A model generated the notes under the pieces. That model did not search any database. It was not told where the DNA came from and was given only the letters and a program-made list of their open reading frames with translations. A stretch of 64,000 nt of DNA from Pseudosulfitobacter pseudonitzschiae (lineage in GTDB: Bacteria; Pseudomonadota; Alphaproteobacteria; Rhodobacterales; Rhodobacteraceae): positions 1 through 64,000 of the forward strand of contig NZ_CP022416.1 in NCBI RefSeq assembly GCF_002222635.1, written 5' to 3'. Numbering within the stretch: the first letter of the stretch is position 1; each line of letters opens with the position of its first letter. This document shows positions 44,327-52,816 of this stretch, piece by piece. Position numbers and translations under genes: made by a program.

Positions 44327-44579
44327 TTTGCCGTCCTCTCTTATTGATCATCAACAAAATCAATATGGCACATTGCGATGCCGTTTCGGGAGGGCGGCAA
44401 CCATCCCATCTCTCCGAGGTCGCGCATTGCGCCTCATGATGGTTTTCGGTGGTGGATCGTCTCCAATGTCGTTTGCGGGGTGGGCAAGCGAGCCTGCGCC
44501 CCAACCGTTTTTACGAGATCGATCTACCTCCGTCCCGTCGGGACTTCGCTTCCCGCCTTCTCAGCGGCGGAAATTCAGA

Positions 44580-45620
44580 TCAGGCAGTGGCCTCCTTTGT
44601 CCAGTGATAGTCCGCGCCAGATTTCCAGATCGTCAGCATCAGGACTGCGATCTTGCGCGCTGTTGCGACTGCGGCCTTTCGGAACCCGCGTCGTCCGGCC
44701 AGTCGCACAGCCCAGCTCTTCAGTGGCGAGAAACGCTTCACCTGGCGGATCAAGCAGGACGCTGCCTCGAACAGCAGTCCGCGCATCGTCCCGTCTCCGC
44801 ACTTCGACACCCGTCCCGACCAATCCATTTCGCCAGACTGGTGCCTCTTTGGTGTGAGCCCGAGGAATGCGCCGACATCAGTCACCCGGCTGAACCGGTC
44901 TGGATTATCGACCAGGGCAATGAAGCTGAGCGCATTCACTGGCCCGACGCCAGGAATGGTCATCAGGCGACACGCAACGGGGTGGGCCTTTGCCTTTTTC
45001 TTCACAGCCTTATCGAGATTGTCCGCCGCTTGGCACAACGTGGAGTGGGCCGTAATAAACCCATCGGCGATGGCGCGCAGCACCGGATCGGTTTCCCCCG
45101 CTGCGGCCAGTTGGTCGCGAAAATTCTGGCGCTGCCGACCTTGGCCGATGCCGGTCATTCGGATGCCGAAGGTTTTCAGCACGCCCCGGATGTGACCTTC
45201 GAGGTCTTTGCGCAACCGGATCATCCGTTCTCGCGCACCGACCAGACTTCGCAGCCTGTCAGCATCTTCGCTGCGGATGTGGACCGGTGTAAACCAGCCG
45301 GTCCGCGCGAGCTGCGCCAGTCCTTCAGCATCAGCGGCATCGGACTTGTTGAGCCGGGCCGACAGAGCCTTGTGCGCCTTCCGGGCATCGATGCATGTCG
45401 CTGGAAGACCAAGCCTCATCATCCCGCGCTGCAGCCAGATCGAAAGCATCCCGCTCTCATGTACGATCCGGTGTGGCGTGAGCGATCGGTTGCGAAACCA
45501 ACCTGCCACGCCCTCCGGGTCCGCAGGGCACGTCCCGCGCGCGATGGTCTTGCCATCATGATTGACAACGCAGATCGAAATTTCTTTCAGTGACACATCC
45601 AAACCAGCATAATGTTCCAT
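44580..45620 (-). CDS. IS110-family transposase
   Basis: 346 residues; RBS GAGGAGAACG before ATG 45620. N-terminal DEDD part: YAGLDVSLKEISICVV (D), HESGMLSIWL (E), NKSDAADAEGLAQL (D,D). C-terminal part: TIPGVGPVNALSFIAL, FLGLTPKRHQSGEMDWSGR (Ser). A different branch from the two IS1111 types here. Non-coding DNA upstream (45621-45799) would hold the bridge RNA in IS110-group elements; its ends were not located. Confidence 0.92.
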   Translation of the reverse strand: MEHYAGLDVSLKEISICVVNHDGKTIARGTCPADPEGVAGWFRNRSLTPHRIVHESGMLSIWLQRGMMRLGLPATCIDARKAHKALSARLNKSDAADAEGLAQLARTGWFTPVHIRSEDADRLRSLVGARERMIRLRKDLEGHIRGVLKTFGIRMTGIGQGRQRQNFRDQLAAAGETDPVLRAIADGFITAHSTLCQAADNLDKAVKKKAKAHPVACRLMTIPGVGPVNALSFIALVDNPDRFSRVTDVGAFLGLTPKRHQSGEMDWSGRVSKCGDGTMRGLLFEAASCLIRQVKRFSPLKSWAVRLAGRRGFRKAAVATARKIAVLMLTIWKSGADYHWTKEATA

Positions 45621-45799
45621 AGGTCGTTCTCCTCACGGCTTATATCCATGAGGCCAACATACCGGACCTCGTTCGCCACTGGAGAGCGACCGCCGCAATC
45701 ACACCATGTCGTTCTGGTCAGGGATAGAAACGCCTGAGTTCTGGCCCCGACAGCACGCGAAGAGCCGACAACGGACGGTCACAAAGGCGGTGATCTATC

Positions 45800-47059
45800 T
45801 CACCTTTTATCCTGGTCATCCCGCCTGCTTTGCCGCCCCGCGAGGATGCATGCAATCGCGGCGAACTGAATTGCGGCGGCGCAGAGGAACAGCGCGGGGG
45901 TTCCGACTGCCTTGTCTTCCACCCGCAGCAGTCCGAACGCCGCGGGCGCAAAGGCGTATCCGGCCTGACCGATCGCGACGATCAATGGCACCACGCGGGC
46001 GGTCTCGGTCGGGGAAAACTCCTGCTGCGCGATCAGCGGCGGGAGCGATGTAGCATTGCCGATGCCTAACCCGAACAGCGCAATACCAAGGATCAGCCAC
46101 AACCCACCCTCGCCCGCAGCCAGAATGAACAGCAGCGATCCGATCACCTGCACGCCGTAGCTGGCACAGGCGACATGGCGGCGGTCGGCCGAGGCGGGCA
46201 TCATCCAGCCCACCAGCGACCACCCAAGGATCGCGGCGACCGTTGCGCCGCCCATGGCAAGGCCCGTCAAACCCTCCCCCAGCACCGGAACGAGCAGCGA
46301 GAACAGATGCGCCAGCAACCCGATCTGGGCGAAGAGCCCCAGCGTCATGCCAGCCGCAAGGGTCAGGAACCTGCGGTCGCGGATGAACGACCTGTGGGCG
46401 GGCGATCCGCCCTGCGCCTGCGGCCGGACGGGCGTGCCCTCTACCCCGTCCGGGTATTGCCCCATGCTGTCGGGCGTGTGCCGGAAGACCCGCACCGACA
46501 GGAGCGCGACGACAGCCACCATGACGCCGCCGATCATCAGCGCAGCGGGCGCAAAGCCGATGCCTGCAATCAACGCGATCCAGAGCGGAGAGAAGATGAC
46601 ACCCCCGAGGCTGGCACCATTATAGGCCATGCCGAGCGCTGCAGGCCGCCGCAGGTTGAACCAGGGCGCAATCAGCGCATTCACAGCGACAGCCCCCATC
46701 GCCACCCAGCCCGCACCGCTGGCCATCGCCGCCACGAACAGCTGCCACGGATGTTCCGCCAATGCCCAGCCAGCGATGCCAAGCGCCAGCAACGCAGCAC
46801 CTGCCACCGTTACCATGGGCACACCAAAGCGCCGATAGAGGCGCGGCAGATTGGCCACCACTCCGGCCCCCAGCAGAAAATGCACCGTCACCGCACCCGA
46901 GACCATCGCCACCGGCCAGCCGGTCCGCTCGACGACAGCGTACAGAAACACCGGCGGGCCATAAAAGCCAACGCCCCAGCCAAAGGTGGCGGCGACGACA
47001 TGCCAGCCAAAGAACGGGCGGGCAATGGATGCAGATAGGGTCATGGGCGAAACTCTCAT
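45800..47059 (-). CDS. MFS transporter
   Basis: About 419 residues from ATG 47059 (alternatives 47044 and 47095; the upstream part is not MFS-like and overlaps the divergent regulator). Twelve hydrophobic segments; FGWGVGFYGPPVFLYAVVERTGWPVA at the N-terminus, FRHTPDSMGQYPDG in the central loop, AILGWSLVGWMMPASADRRHVA. Resembles monocarboxylate/OFA-like MFS carriers. The substrate is unknown. Divergent from an ArsR-type gene. Confidence 0.85.
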   Translation of the reverse strand: MRVSPMTLSASIARPFFGWHVVAATFGWGVGFYGPPVFLYAVVERTGWPVAMVSGAVTVHFLLGAGVVANLPRLYRRFGVPMVTVAGAALLALGIAGWALAEHPWQLFVAAMASGAGWVAMGAVAVNALIAPWFNLRRPAALGMAYNGASLGGVIFSPLWIALIAGIGFAPAALMIGGVMVAVVALLSVRVFRHTPDSMGQYPDGVEGTPVRPQAQGGSPAHRSFIRDRRFLTLAAGMTLGLFAQIGLLAHLFSLLVPVLGEGLTGLAMGGATVAAILGWSLVGWMMPASADRRHVACASYGVQVIGSLLFILAAGEGGLWLILGIALFGLGIGNATSLPPLIAQQEFSPTETARVVPLIVAIGQAGYAFAPAAFGLLRVEDKAVGTPALFLCAAAIQFAAIACILAGRQSRRDDQDKR

Positions 47060-47166
47060 TGATGTTTCGCCGGTTATGGGCGCAATTGGTTCCATGATGC
47101 TTCGGCGAAGACCGAAGTATTCTGCGCGTTTCTGCGCTAGATTGCCCCTCAACCAGAGGAGGCCCC

Positions 47167-47871
47167 ATGGCCACATCGAATCGCATTGCCGAGGTTGCCG
47201 CCGCCGTGGGCGAGCCTGCCCGTGCCGCCATGCTGGCGGCGCTGATGGACGGGCGCGCCCTGACGGCCACCGAACTGGCCGAGGTTGCCGCGATCACACC
47301 GCAGACCGCCAGCGGTCATCTGGCCAAACTGGCCTCGGTCGATTTGATCGCCACCGAGAAACAGGGCCGCCACCGCTATCGCCGCCTCGCCAGCCCCGAG
47401 GTTGCGCGGATGATTGAAAGCGTGATGCAGATCGCGGGCGGTGTCACGCTGGCCCGGTCACCGCGCCGCGTCGGCCCCAAAGATGCGGCCTTGCGTCAGG
47501 CGCGCACCTGCTACGACCATCTGGCGGGTGCGCTTGGCGTCAGCATCGCCGATGCACTGCAGTCCAGCGGCGTGGTTGAGATTGCAGGCGGCGCCGCCGC
47601 CCTGACCGAAACCGGACGCGCACAGATGCGGGCCCTCGGCATCCTCGCGCCCGACGGCAACACGCGCAGCACCCGCCCGGTCTGCCGTCCCTGTCTGGAC
47701 TGGAGCGAACGCCGCCCGCATCTGGCCGGGGTGCTGGGGGCCGCCATCTGCACCCATGCGCTGAATCAGGGCTGGGTGCGGCGCCGCCCCGGAACCCGAG
47801 CGCTGGAGATCACACTTTCGGGCAGAACTGGTTTTAGGCAGGCGTTCGGGATGGAATCTGCTTCCAGCTGA
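47167..47871 (+). CDS. ArsR-family (HTH_20/winged helix) transcriptional regulator
   Basis: 234 residues. Winged-helix domain in the first 90: VGEPARAAMLAALMDGRALTATELAEVAAITPQTASGHLAKL and a basic wing EKQGRHRYRRL. The about 140-residue C-terminal part has HL-x-G-x-L-G and VCRPCLDWSERRPHLAGVLG; its three-cysteine count is too low for a clear metal site. Likely controls the divergent MFS gene. Confidence 0.88.
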   Translation: MATSNRIAEVAAAVGEPARAAMLAALMDGRALTATELAEVAAITPQTASGHLAKLASVDLIATEKQGRHRYRRLASPEVARMIESVMQIAGGVTLARSPRRVGPKDAALRQARTCYDHLAGALGVSIADALQSSGVVEIAGGAAALTETGRAQMRALGILAPDGNTRSTRPVCRPCLDWSERRPHLAGVLGAAICTHALNQGWVRRRPGTRALEITLSGRTGFRQAFGMESASS

Positions 47872-48138
47872 TCATACCTGCGGCGCGACCTTTATACTTA
47901 CGTCCGCAGCCATCGCCGCTTCGACAAGCACAGACGCCAGCATTGTCCGCGAAACCGCTGGTCAGCAGGGACAAATCCTTTTGTGGTCTCCGCCTGTGAC
48001 AGAAACGGTTGAGTTTTGGCCAGCGAAAGCTTGACAGCGGACCTTGACCTACGAACTGGTCACTGCCAGCAGTGCGGGAATTGCCGCCGTTCGGCCGCTC
48101 AATCGGGATGTCCTCTCTTGATGATCCATCCCTTTAGC

Positions 48139-48519
48139 TTACGAACTTTCATCATATCTTCGTTTCGCTACTTCGATGGCGTCCAGCTCATTGCCAATCC
48201 ATCCGGTCAGTTGTTCCATCACATCGAGCAATCCTTCTCCGCACTGTGTGAGGCTGTAGCTGACCTTGGGCGGCACACTCGGCTCGACGTGACGGGAGAT
48301 AAGACCGTGGCGGCAAAGATCCTTCAACGCGCTTGATAACACGCGTTCGCTGATGCCTTCCACCGCATCGCGGATGCGGTGGAAGCGCACCGGGCCGAAC
48401 TTAAGCGACCAAAGGATCAGAAGGGTCCAACGACCAGTGATGAGCTTGAAAACCTCCCGACCCGGACAGTCCGAGTGCATCGGATTCGATGGGTCGGCGG
48501 GAATCGAACTTACTTCCAT
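48139..48519 (-). CDS. HxlR-family transcriptional regulator
   Basis: 126 residues from ATG 48519 (AAGGA ahead). HxlR core: CPGREVFKLITGRWTLLILWSLKFGPVRFHRIRDAVEGISERVLSSALKDL, seen as VFKLITGRWTLLILW and ISERVLSSALKDL, with a leading Cys (SDCPG) that can be redox/electrophile-sensing in this family. Divergent from an antibiotic-biosynthesis-monooxygenase gene, a very common pairing, with TGTAAGCG repeats between them. Confidence 0.9.
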   Translation of the reverse strand: MEVSSIPADPSNPMHSDCPGREVFKLITGRWTLLILWSLKFGPVRFHRIRDAVEGISERVLSSALKDLCRHGLISRHVEPSVPPKVSYSLTQCGEGLLDVMEQLTGWIGNELDAIEVAKRRYDESS

Positions 48520-48553
48520 GTCAGGTCCTTATCTGAAAACCGGGTCTTCACTA

Positions 48554-48579
48554 TGTAAGCGCCTTACTTATTGTAAGCG
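48554..48579. promoter_or_regulatory. Candidate HxlR operator
   Basis: Direct repeats TGTAAGCG at 48554-48561 and 48572-48579, 18 bp apart start to start, the first also part of the inverted repeat GTAAG-CGC-CTTAC (48555-48567). They lie in the 98-bp divergent region between the HxlR and monooxygenase starts. Confidence 0.4.
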
Positions 48580-48617
48580 TCAGGCGAAACCCGATTCGAT
48601 GCAAGGACGAAAGATCA

Positions 48618-49826
48618 ATGACCAATGATACCACCCACACGCTGATAAACACCTTCACGCCAAAGGGAGAGAGCGTCGAGAAGCTGCTGAAACTGCAGCT
48701 CGAAGAGATTGCGACAATGCGAGAGAAAGCTGGCGAGATTGGATGGCTTGGCAACGAAGTCTATCGGGTGACTGATGGCAGCCAACTGGTGATCGTTACG
48801 CGTGTTGATTTTCACTCAGAACTGAGCCGGCTCAGTTCTGGGTGCAAATCAACAGCCTGGGCCAAAGTCAAGACCGACAAGATCGACGCGTCGGTTCTGG
48901 CGAAACTACACGCCAGTGGGTTTCTGCCTGAGGTTTGGATGCCAGATGAGGAAGCAGAACGGCTTCGTCGCGTCGTGGCTGAACGGGTGCAACTGGTCTC
49001 CCAGATGACCCGTCTCAAAAACCGGATCCATTCGGTTTTGCATGCCAATCTGATCCCGCCCTTTTCCGGCTCTCTGTTCTCAAAGCGCGGAAGGGCCTGG
49101 CTTGAGGCGCTACCTGTTGCCGAAGATCAGCAGCGCGTCATCCTCCGCCATGCCAGCGAACTTGATCGGCTCGGTCACGACCTCAAGCAGATCGATGAGG
49201 ATCTTGCACAGGCAGCACTCCAGGAACCGCGGGTGAAGCAACTGATGACTATCACCGGCGTCAACATGATCGTCGCATTGAGTGTCCTGGCTGCCGTTGG
49301 CGATATCGGACGGTTTTCATCGCCAGAGAAGCTTGTCAGCTATTTCGGCCTCAATCCCCGGGTACGGCAATCTGGTGACAAGCCTGCCTATCACGGGCGC
49401 ATCACCAAGCAGGGTCGATCACATGCGCGAGCGATGCTGGTGGAGGCAGCCTGGTCGGTGTCCCGAACACCTGGCCCGCTGCGAGCCTTCTTTCAACGGA
49501 TCAAAGAAAAGCGCGGGAACCAAGTCGCAGCAGTCGCGACAGCGCGTAAGCTGACGGTGGTCATCTGGCACATGCTGTCGAAGGGCGAAGAGTACATCTG
49601 GAGCCGTCCTGCTCTCCTGGACTGGAAGCTGAGAAAACTGGAGTTGGCCGCAGGGTACCCTTCTAAACGGGGTGGCAGGACGAAAGGGTCAGCAGCCGAC
49701 TACAGCCTCAAATCGGTGCGCGATCGGGAAAGAGAGGCTGTCGGTCACGCGGAGGAAGTATACCGCCGCTTCGTCACAAAATGGAAGCAGAGGTCGCCAA
49801 TGGCCAATCCGGTTTCACATCAGTAG
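48618..49826 (+). pseudogene. Chimeric ORF: monooxygenase N-terminus joined in frame to an IS110-family transposase
   Basis: 402 codons without a stop. Residues 1 to about 64 (MTNDTTHTLINTFTPKGESV, EVYRVTDGSQLVIVTRVDF) are the front half of an antibiotic-biosynthesis-monooxygenase (ABM) domain, the usual partner of HxlR genes. From about residue 78 the sequence is an IS110-family transposase lacking its N-terminal 70 or so residues: AWAKVKTDKIDASVLAKLHASGFLPEVW, TITGVNMIVALSVLAAVG, YFGLNPRVRQSGDKPAYHGR. The first DEDD Asp and the Glu are absent, so no transposition is expected; the ABM domain is also incomplete. The junction is the 50-bp palindrome at 48804-48853. Confidence 0.85.
48804..48853. 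repeat. 50-bp near-perfect palindrome at the monooxygenase/transposase junction
   Basis: Two 25-bp arms without a spacer, centre at 48828/48829, with a perfect 24-bp core (48817-48840) starting CAGAACTGAGCC and mismatches at only two arm positions further out (GTTGATTT-T/G-CAC-T/C). Could fold into a hairpin in DNA or RNA. It marks the exact joint of the chimeric ORF. Confidence 0.85.
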
Positions 49827-50365
49827 GTCAACCAAAAACAAGGGGCTCCGTACTTCAAAAACTTCAGGTCAAATACATCCGTGAGATATGTGGAACGATA
49901 AACCCTTATCCGGCGATCGGAACCGACCTTTCGAAGCGCGGCGTTCATCCCCTTCAGGCCGGTAGTGTTCGCCCCGCTCTTGTCGATTGCGCAGGCCCGG
50001 GGGAGCCCGTTCGACGAGATCGTCTGCGCCGCCGCCTCATCGCGATGCTCAGAGAGCATGAAGTCAAGGGTTTGGCCCTTTCGATCGACCGCGCGATAGA
50101 GGTAACACCACTCGCCGCGGACCTTCACATAAGTCTCGTCTAGGCGCCACGACGGCTCCGTCGTGGCTTTCCTGCGTTGCGCCACCGTGGCCAAAACCGA
50201 GGCGTACCTGACCACCCAACGGTTCAGAGTAGCGTGGTCGACCACCACGCCGCGCTCCGCTAGGATTTCTTCGAGATCACGGTACGACACACCATACCGC
50301 ACGTAGAAGAAAACGGCATGCAGGATCACGTCCTGCGGAAACTGAGCACCTTTGAACGACACCAT
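49820..50365 (-). pseudogene. IS6-family transposase, C-terminally truncated
   Basis: 181 codons. Good IS6 N-terminus (VSFKGAQFPQDVILHAVFFYVRYGVSYRDLEEIL), first Asp (SWRLDETYVKVRGEW) and second Asp region (RACAIDKSGANT) are present, but similarity ends after IRVYRSTYL (about 49880). The catalytic Glu and the last roughly 55 residues are gone; the remaining codons read through the tail of the IS110 fragment. Inactive. Confidence 0.85.
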
Positions 50366-50431
50366 CTGACGGACCTCATCGGCAAATTACGCTGCCTCAT
50401 AGACCATCACGCCAAAGTTTGCGACAGAACC
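49880..50431 (-). mobile_element. IS6-family element remnant with one terminal repeat
   Basis: The outer terminal repeat is readable on the minus strand from 50431: GGTTCTGTCGCAAACTTTGG, a standard IS6-family end. The other end has been lost where it meets the IS110 fragment (about 49880). Between 50432 and 50642 no gene or further repeat is apparent. Confidence 0.75.
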
Positions 50432-50642
50432 GCTTCGAGCCCTTCCACGACATTCGTTCCGCCCGTGCAATGGGTGTGGGCAATGCATTCGGACGTTTTT
50501 CAACTGCCTGCCGCCGCACTGTGTAGGGGGTGCTGCGGTTCCTGTTCGGGGAACAGTCCGTCCTTCCCTGGCCGGAAGTTCACCGCAGATCCTGTGTTCG
50601 CCGGATAGCGTCGGCTTCCCTATCATTTCTGCTCCTTCGATT

Positions 50643-50696
50643 TATGCAGGTAATTGCCTGCAGGTATTGACGTGCAGGCAATTACCTGCATATATG
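50643..50696 (+). promoter_or_regulatory. ArsR operator and promoter
   Basis: Perfect 20-bp inverted repeat arms at 50643-50662 and 50673-50692 (each containing TGCAGGTAATTGCCTGCA or its complement form) separated by 10 bp. Each arm is itself nearly palindromic. The -35 TTGACG (50667-50672) sits in the spacer and a TATATG -10 at 50691-50696 overlaps the end of the second arm, so a bound ArsR dimer pair would block RNA polymerase. Confidence 0.75.
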
Positions 50697-50721
50697 ATTC
50701 CTGCTGCATATGGAGGCATCG

Positions 50722-51042
50722 ATGAGTGACGACAAAGTGTTCAAGGCCCTGGCCGATCCCGGCCGCAGGATGCTGCTCGACCGTCTTTGTGACAGGAACG
50801 GTCAGACGCTCGGGCAGCTCTGCGAGTCCATGGGCATGAAACGCCAATCCGTGACCCAGCATCTTGGCCTCCTGGAACAGGCCAATCTCATCAGCACGGT
50901 GCGCCGTGGGCGCGAGAAACTACATTTCATCAATCCGGTCCCGCTTTACGAGGTCTACGAGCGTTGGATCCGCAAGTTTGAGGAAGGACGCCTGAGCCTT
51001 CTCCATGACCTCAAACACGAACTTGAAAGGAAGAAGACATGA
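50722..51042 (+). CDS. ArsR-family transcriptional regulator (SmtB fold, YczG-like)
   Basis: 106 residues from ATG 50722, where GGAGG (50712-50716) sits 5 nt upstream; ATG 50710 has no RBS. Winged helix: DDKVFKALADPGRRMLLDRL, SMGMKRQSVTQHLGLLEQANLI, VRRGREKLHFINPVPL. It lacks the cysteine metal motif, so it belongs to the non-metal group that precedes SRPBCC genes. Stop overlaps the next start by 4 nt; autoregulation through the 20-bp repeats is likely. Confidence 0.92.
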   Translation: MSDDKVFKALADPGRRMLLDRLCDRNGQTLGQLCESMGMKRQSVTQHLGLLEQANLISTVRRGREKLHFINPVPLYEVYERWIRKFEEGRLSLLHDLKHELERKKT

Positions 51043-51485
51043 CCGACAAATCAGCCAGCTTCGTCTATGTTACATTTATCCGCACGACGCCTGAAAAGGT
51101 GTTCGAAGCGATCACAAGGCCGGAAATGGCCCGCCGTTACTGGGGCCATGAAAACGTCTCGGATGACTGGCAGCCTGGCTCCAAATGGCAGCACATTCGC
51201 ACCGATGAGGCGCGCACTATTGAGCTTGTGGGCGAAGTCATTGAAAGCGACCCGCCGAAGCGGTTTGTCATCAGTTGGGCAAATGAGAGCCAGAAGGACG
51301 ATCCCGACCAATACAGCCGTGTCACCTTCGACATCGAACCGCAGGGCGACGTGGTCAAGCTGACCGTCGCGCATGACGAGTTGCAGCCCGGCAGCGGCAT
51401 GCTGAACGGCATCAGCAAGGGCTGGCCGCACGTGCTGTCCAGCATGAAGTCCTTCCTCGAAACCGGTCAGGGATTTGATCTCTGA
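51039..51485 (+). CDS. SRPBCC/AHSA1-domain protein
   Basis: 148 residues. Landmarks: FVYVTFIRTTPEKVFEAITRPEMARRYWGHENVSDDW, PKRFVISWANES, RVTFDIEPQGDVVKLTVAHDEL, and GWPHVLSSMKSFLETG. A START-like hydrophobic-ligand cavity protein; with ArsR partners these are often ligand-binding or stress-linked proteins of unclear chemistry. Translationally coupled to the regulator (ATGA). Confidence 0.92.
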   Translation: MTDKSASFVYVTFIRTTPEKVFEAITRPEMARRYWGHENVSDDWQPGSKWQHIRTDEARTIELVGEVIESDPPKRFVISWANESQKDDPDQYSRVTFDIEPQGDVVKLTVAHDELQPGSGMLNGISKGWPHVLSSMKSFLETGQGFDL

Positions 51486-51525
51486 TCGCACACAGAAACA
51501 TCAGGAAATAAGAAGGAAGACCTAA

Positions 51526-51945
51526 ATGAGCACGAAGACCTATAAGGGTGGCTGCGCCTGCGGCGCCATCCGCTATGAAACGAAAAGCGAGCCCATCTTC
51601 GAGAATCATTGCCAATGCACCGATTGTCAGAAACGTAGCGGCACCGGGCACGGGTCCTATCTAACCTTCCCGCAGCGCGCTGACATGAAAATTATCGGCG
51701 AGGCGTCACAATGGAGCGTGACTGCGGATAGCGGGAATGACAAGGTTCATTCCTTTTGCCCGACATGCGGAACACCGGTCTATCTGACATTTACGGCGAT
51801 GCCGGATTTGATCGCGATCCACGCGACCAGCCTTGACGACCCAGGTCAATTCAATCCGCAAGCGCTTACATACAGCATCCGCGGACATGCGTGGGATATG
51901 ATTGATCCCTCGGTGCAGAGGTTCGAACGGATGGTTCCCGACTGA
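51526..51945 (+). CDS. GFA-family (CENP-V/GFA) zinc protein
   Basis: 139 residues; RBS AGGAAG before ATG 51526. Zinc ligands: GGCACGAIRYE (C-x-C), HCQCTDCQKRSG (C-x-C-x2-C) and FCPTCGTPVYL (C-x2-C). The founding member was reported to speed glutathione-formaldehyde adduct formation, but most relatives lack proven activity. Third gene of the ArsR operon. Confidence 0.9.
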   Translation: MSTKTYKGGCACGAIRYETKSEPIFENHCQCTDCQKRSGTGHGSYLTFPQRADMKIIGEASQWSVTADSGNDKVHSFCPTCGTPVYLTFTAMPDLIAIHATSLDDPGQFNPQALTYSIRGHAWDMIDPSVQRFERMVPD

Positions 51946-52120
51946 CTGCCGATGGGCGTATAGCGGAGCTCGTGATAGCTTAGATAGCTCGAGGTCAATG
52001 ACGGTTTCGTTCGCAAAGTGTGTGTCAGCAAACCTCACGATTTTGCTCCTGCGGCGAATGGCCGGTCTGGTGAACCTGCATTGCGGCGCTTACGAGCGTC
52101 GCGAAGGTCCGGAAACGGTA

Positions 52121-52603
52121 TCACCTCCTTGTTATTCCTTCGGTCGCTTGGAGTGGTGCCGGGGATGTTACATTTTCAGGCCGACGCTTTTCGTAGAAGG
52201 CATTTCCCCCTGTCGTCAGCACATAGTGCATATTGTTATAAGGCGCTTGATACCAAGCCGCATGGAAAAATTTTGCGCCCGCGATATCTGGGTGCCTTTC
52301 TCCACTGTAAACCGACTGTGCGGCAGCTTTGGCAAGGGGGGCCGATCTGCTGCCCATTTCCTTTGTCATGACGCCAGGAGCAAACTGGTTCTTCTGGCTG
52401 ACCACACCGCAGATGGTATTGGGGAAAGCGTCGGATTGAACGCGATTAATAACCACGCTCCCGACTGCGATCATCCCGTCACGGCTGGAGCGGTTAGATT
52501 CAAAATACATAGCCCGCGCCATACAATCGAGTTCAGTTGCAGGCGGAGATAGCGGCGATGAGGTACCGCACGCCGCCAGTATGGAGAGGCTGCCTAATAC
52601 CAC
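52121..52603 (-). CDS. Cell-wall hydrolase of the SleB family, lipoprotein
   Basis: 160 residues; lipobox LSILAACGT at residues 5-13, so attachment to a membrane is likely. Hydrolase_2 motifs: LDCMARAMYFESNRSSRDGMIAVGSVVINRV (the catalytic Glu is in YFESN) and TICGVVSQKNQFAPG, ending with AKFFHAAWYQAPY. It should cleave peptidoglycan like SleB/CwlJ germination enzymes; in Rhodobacteraceae such proteins are common without sporulation. Confidence 0.9.
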   Translation of the reverse strand: MVLGSLSILAACGTSSPLSPPATELDCMARAMYFESNRSSRDGMIAVGSVVINRVQSDAFPNTICGVVSQKNQFAPGVMTKEMGSRSAPLAKAAAQSVYSGERHPDIAGAKFFHAAWYQAPYNNMHYVLTTGGNAFYEKRRPENVTSPAPLQATEGITRR

Positions 52604-52816
52604 GGTGATCCGTTGTCTGGTGTTAGAGCGCGTCAGATTTACGACCTTCCGAGCGTTTCATGTCGTTGATTTTGATTCCGCCCAAGTTTCCAGCAAAATC
52701 CGATGCAGGCAAGTGCTATACGTTCGTATTTTTCTGGACCCCCTACTCACACGCTGAATGGGAGCCTCATCCGGCACCGTTATTCCCTCGCGGAAGTGGT
52801 CGGGACAGATAGCAAG

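Larger units (their letters stand above)
43030..44402 (-). mobile_element. IS1111-group (IS110 family) insertion sequence
   Basis: Subterminal inverted repeats ATGGTTGCCGCCC / GGGCGGCAACCAT (43028-43040 and 44392-44404) enclose one transposase gene and about 257 bp of non-coding DNA on its 3' side, the layout of the IS1111 group. Near the 5' end, 44366-44383 is TGGCACATTGCGATGCCG, identical to the copy in the duplicated element at 53-56 kb although the transposases differ. Exact outer ends are uncertain by a few bases. Confidence 0.85.

Noticed and set aside
47872-48138. Possible small genes between the ArsR gene and HxlR gene end
   Set aside because: The one open frame (48016-48336) overlaps the HxlR gene in antisense and has no support; nothing else is visible in the 267 bp.
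50432-50642. Small minus-strand open frame (50387-50626) as a gene
   Set aside because: It crosses an IS6 terminal repeat, has no RBS or domain, and its Arg/Gly/Pro-rich content looks non-coding.
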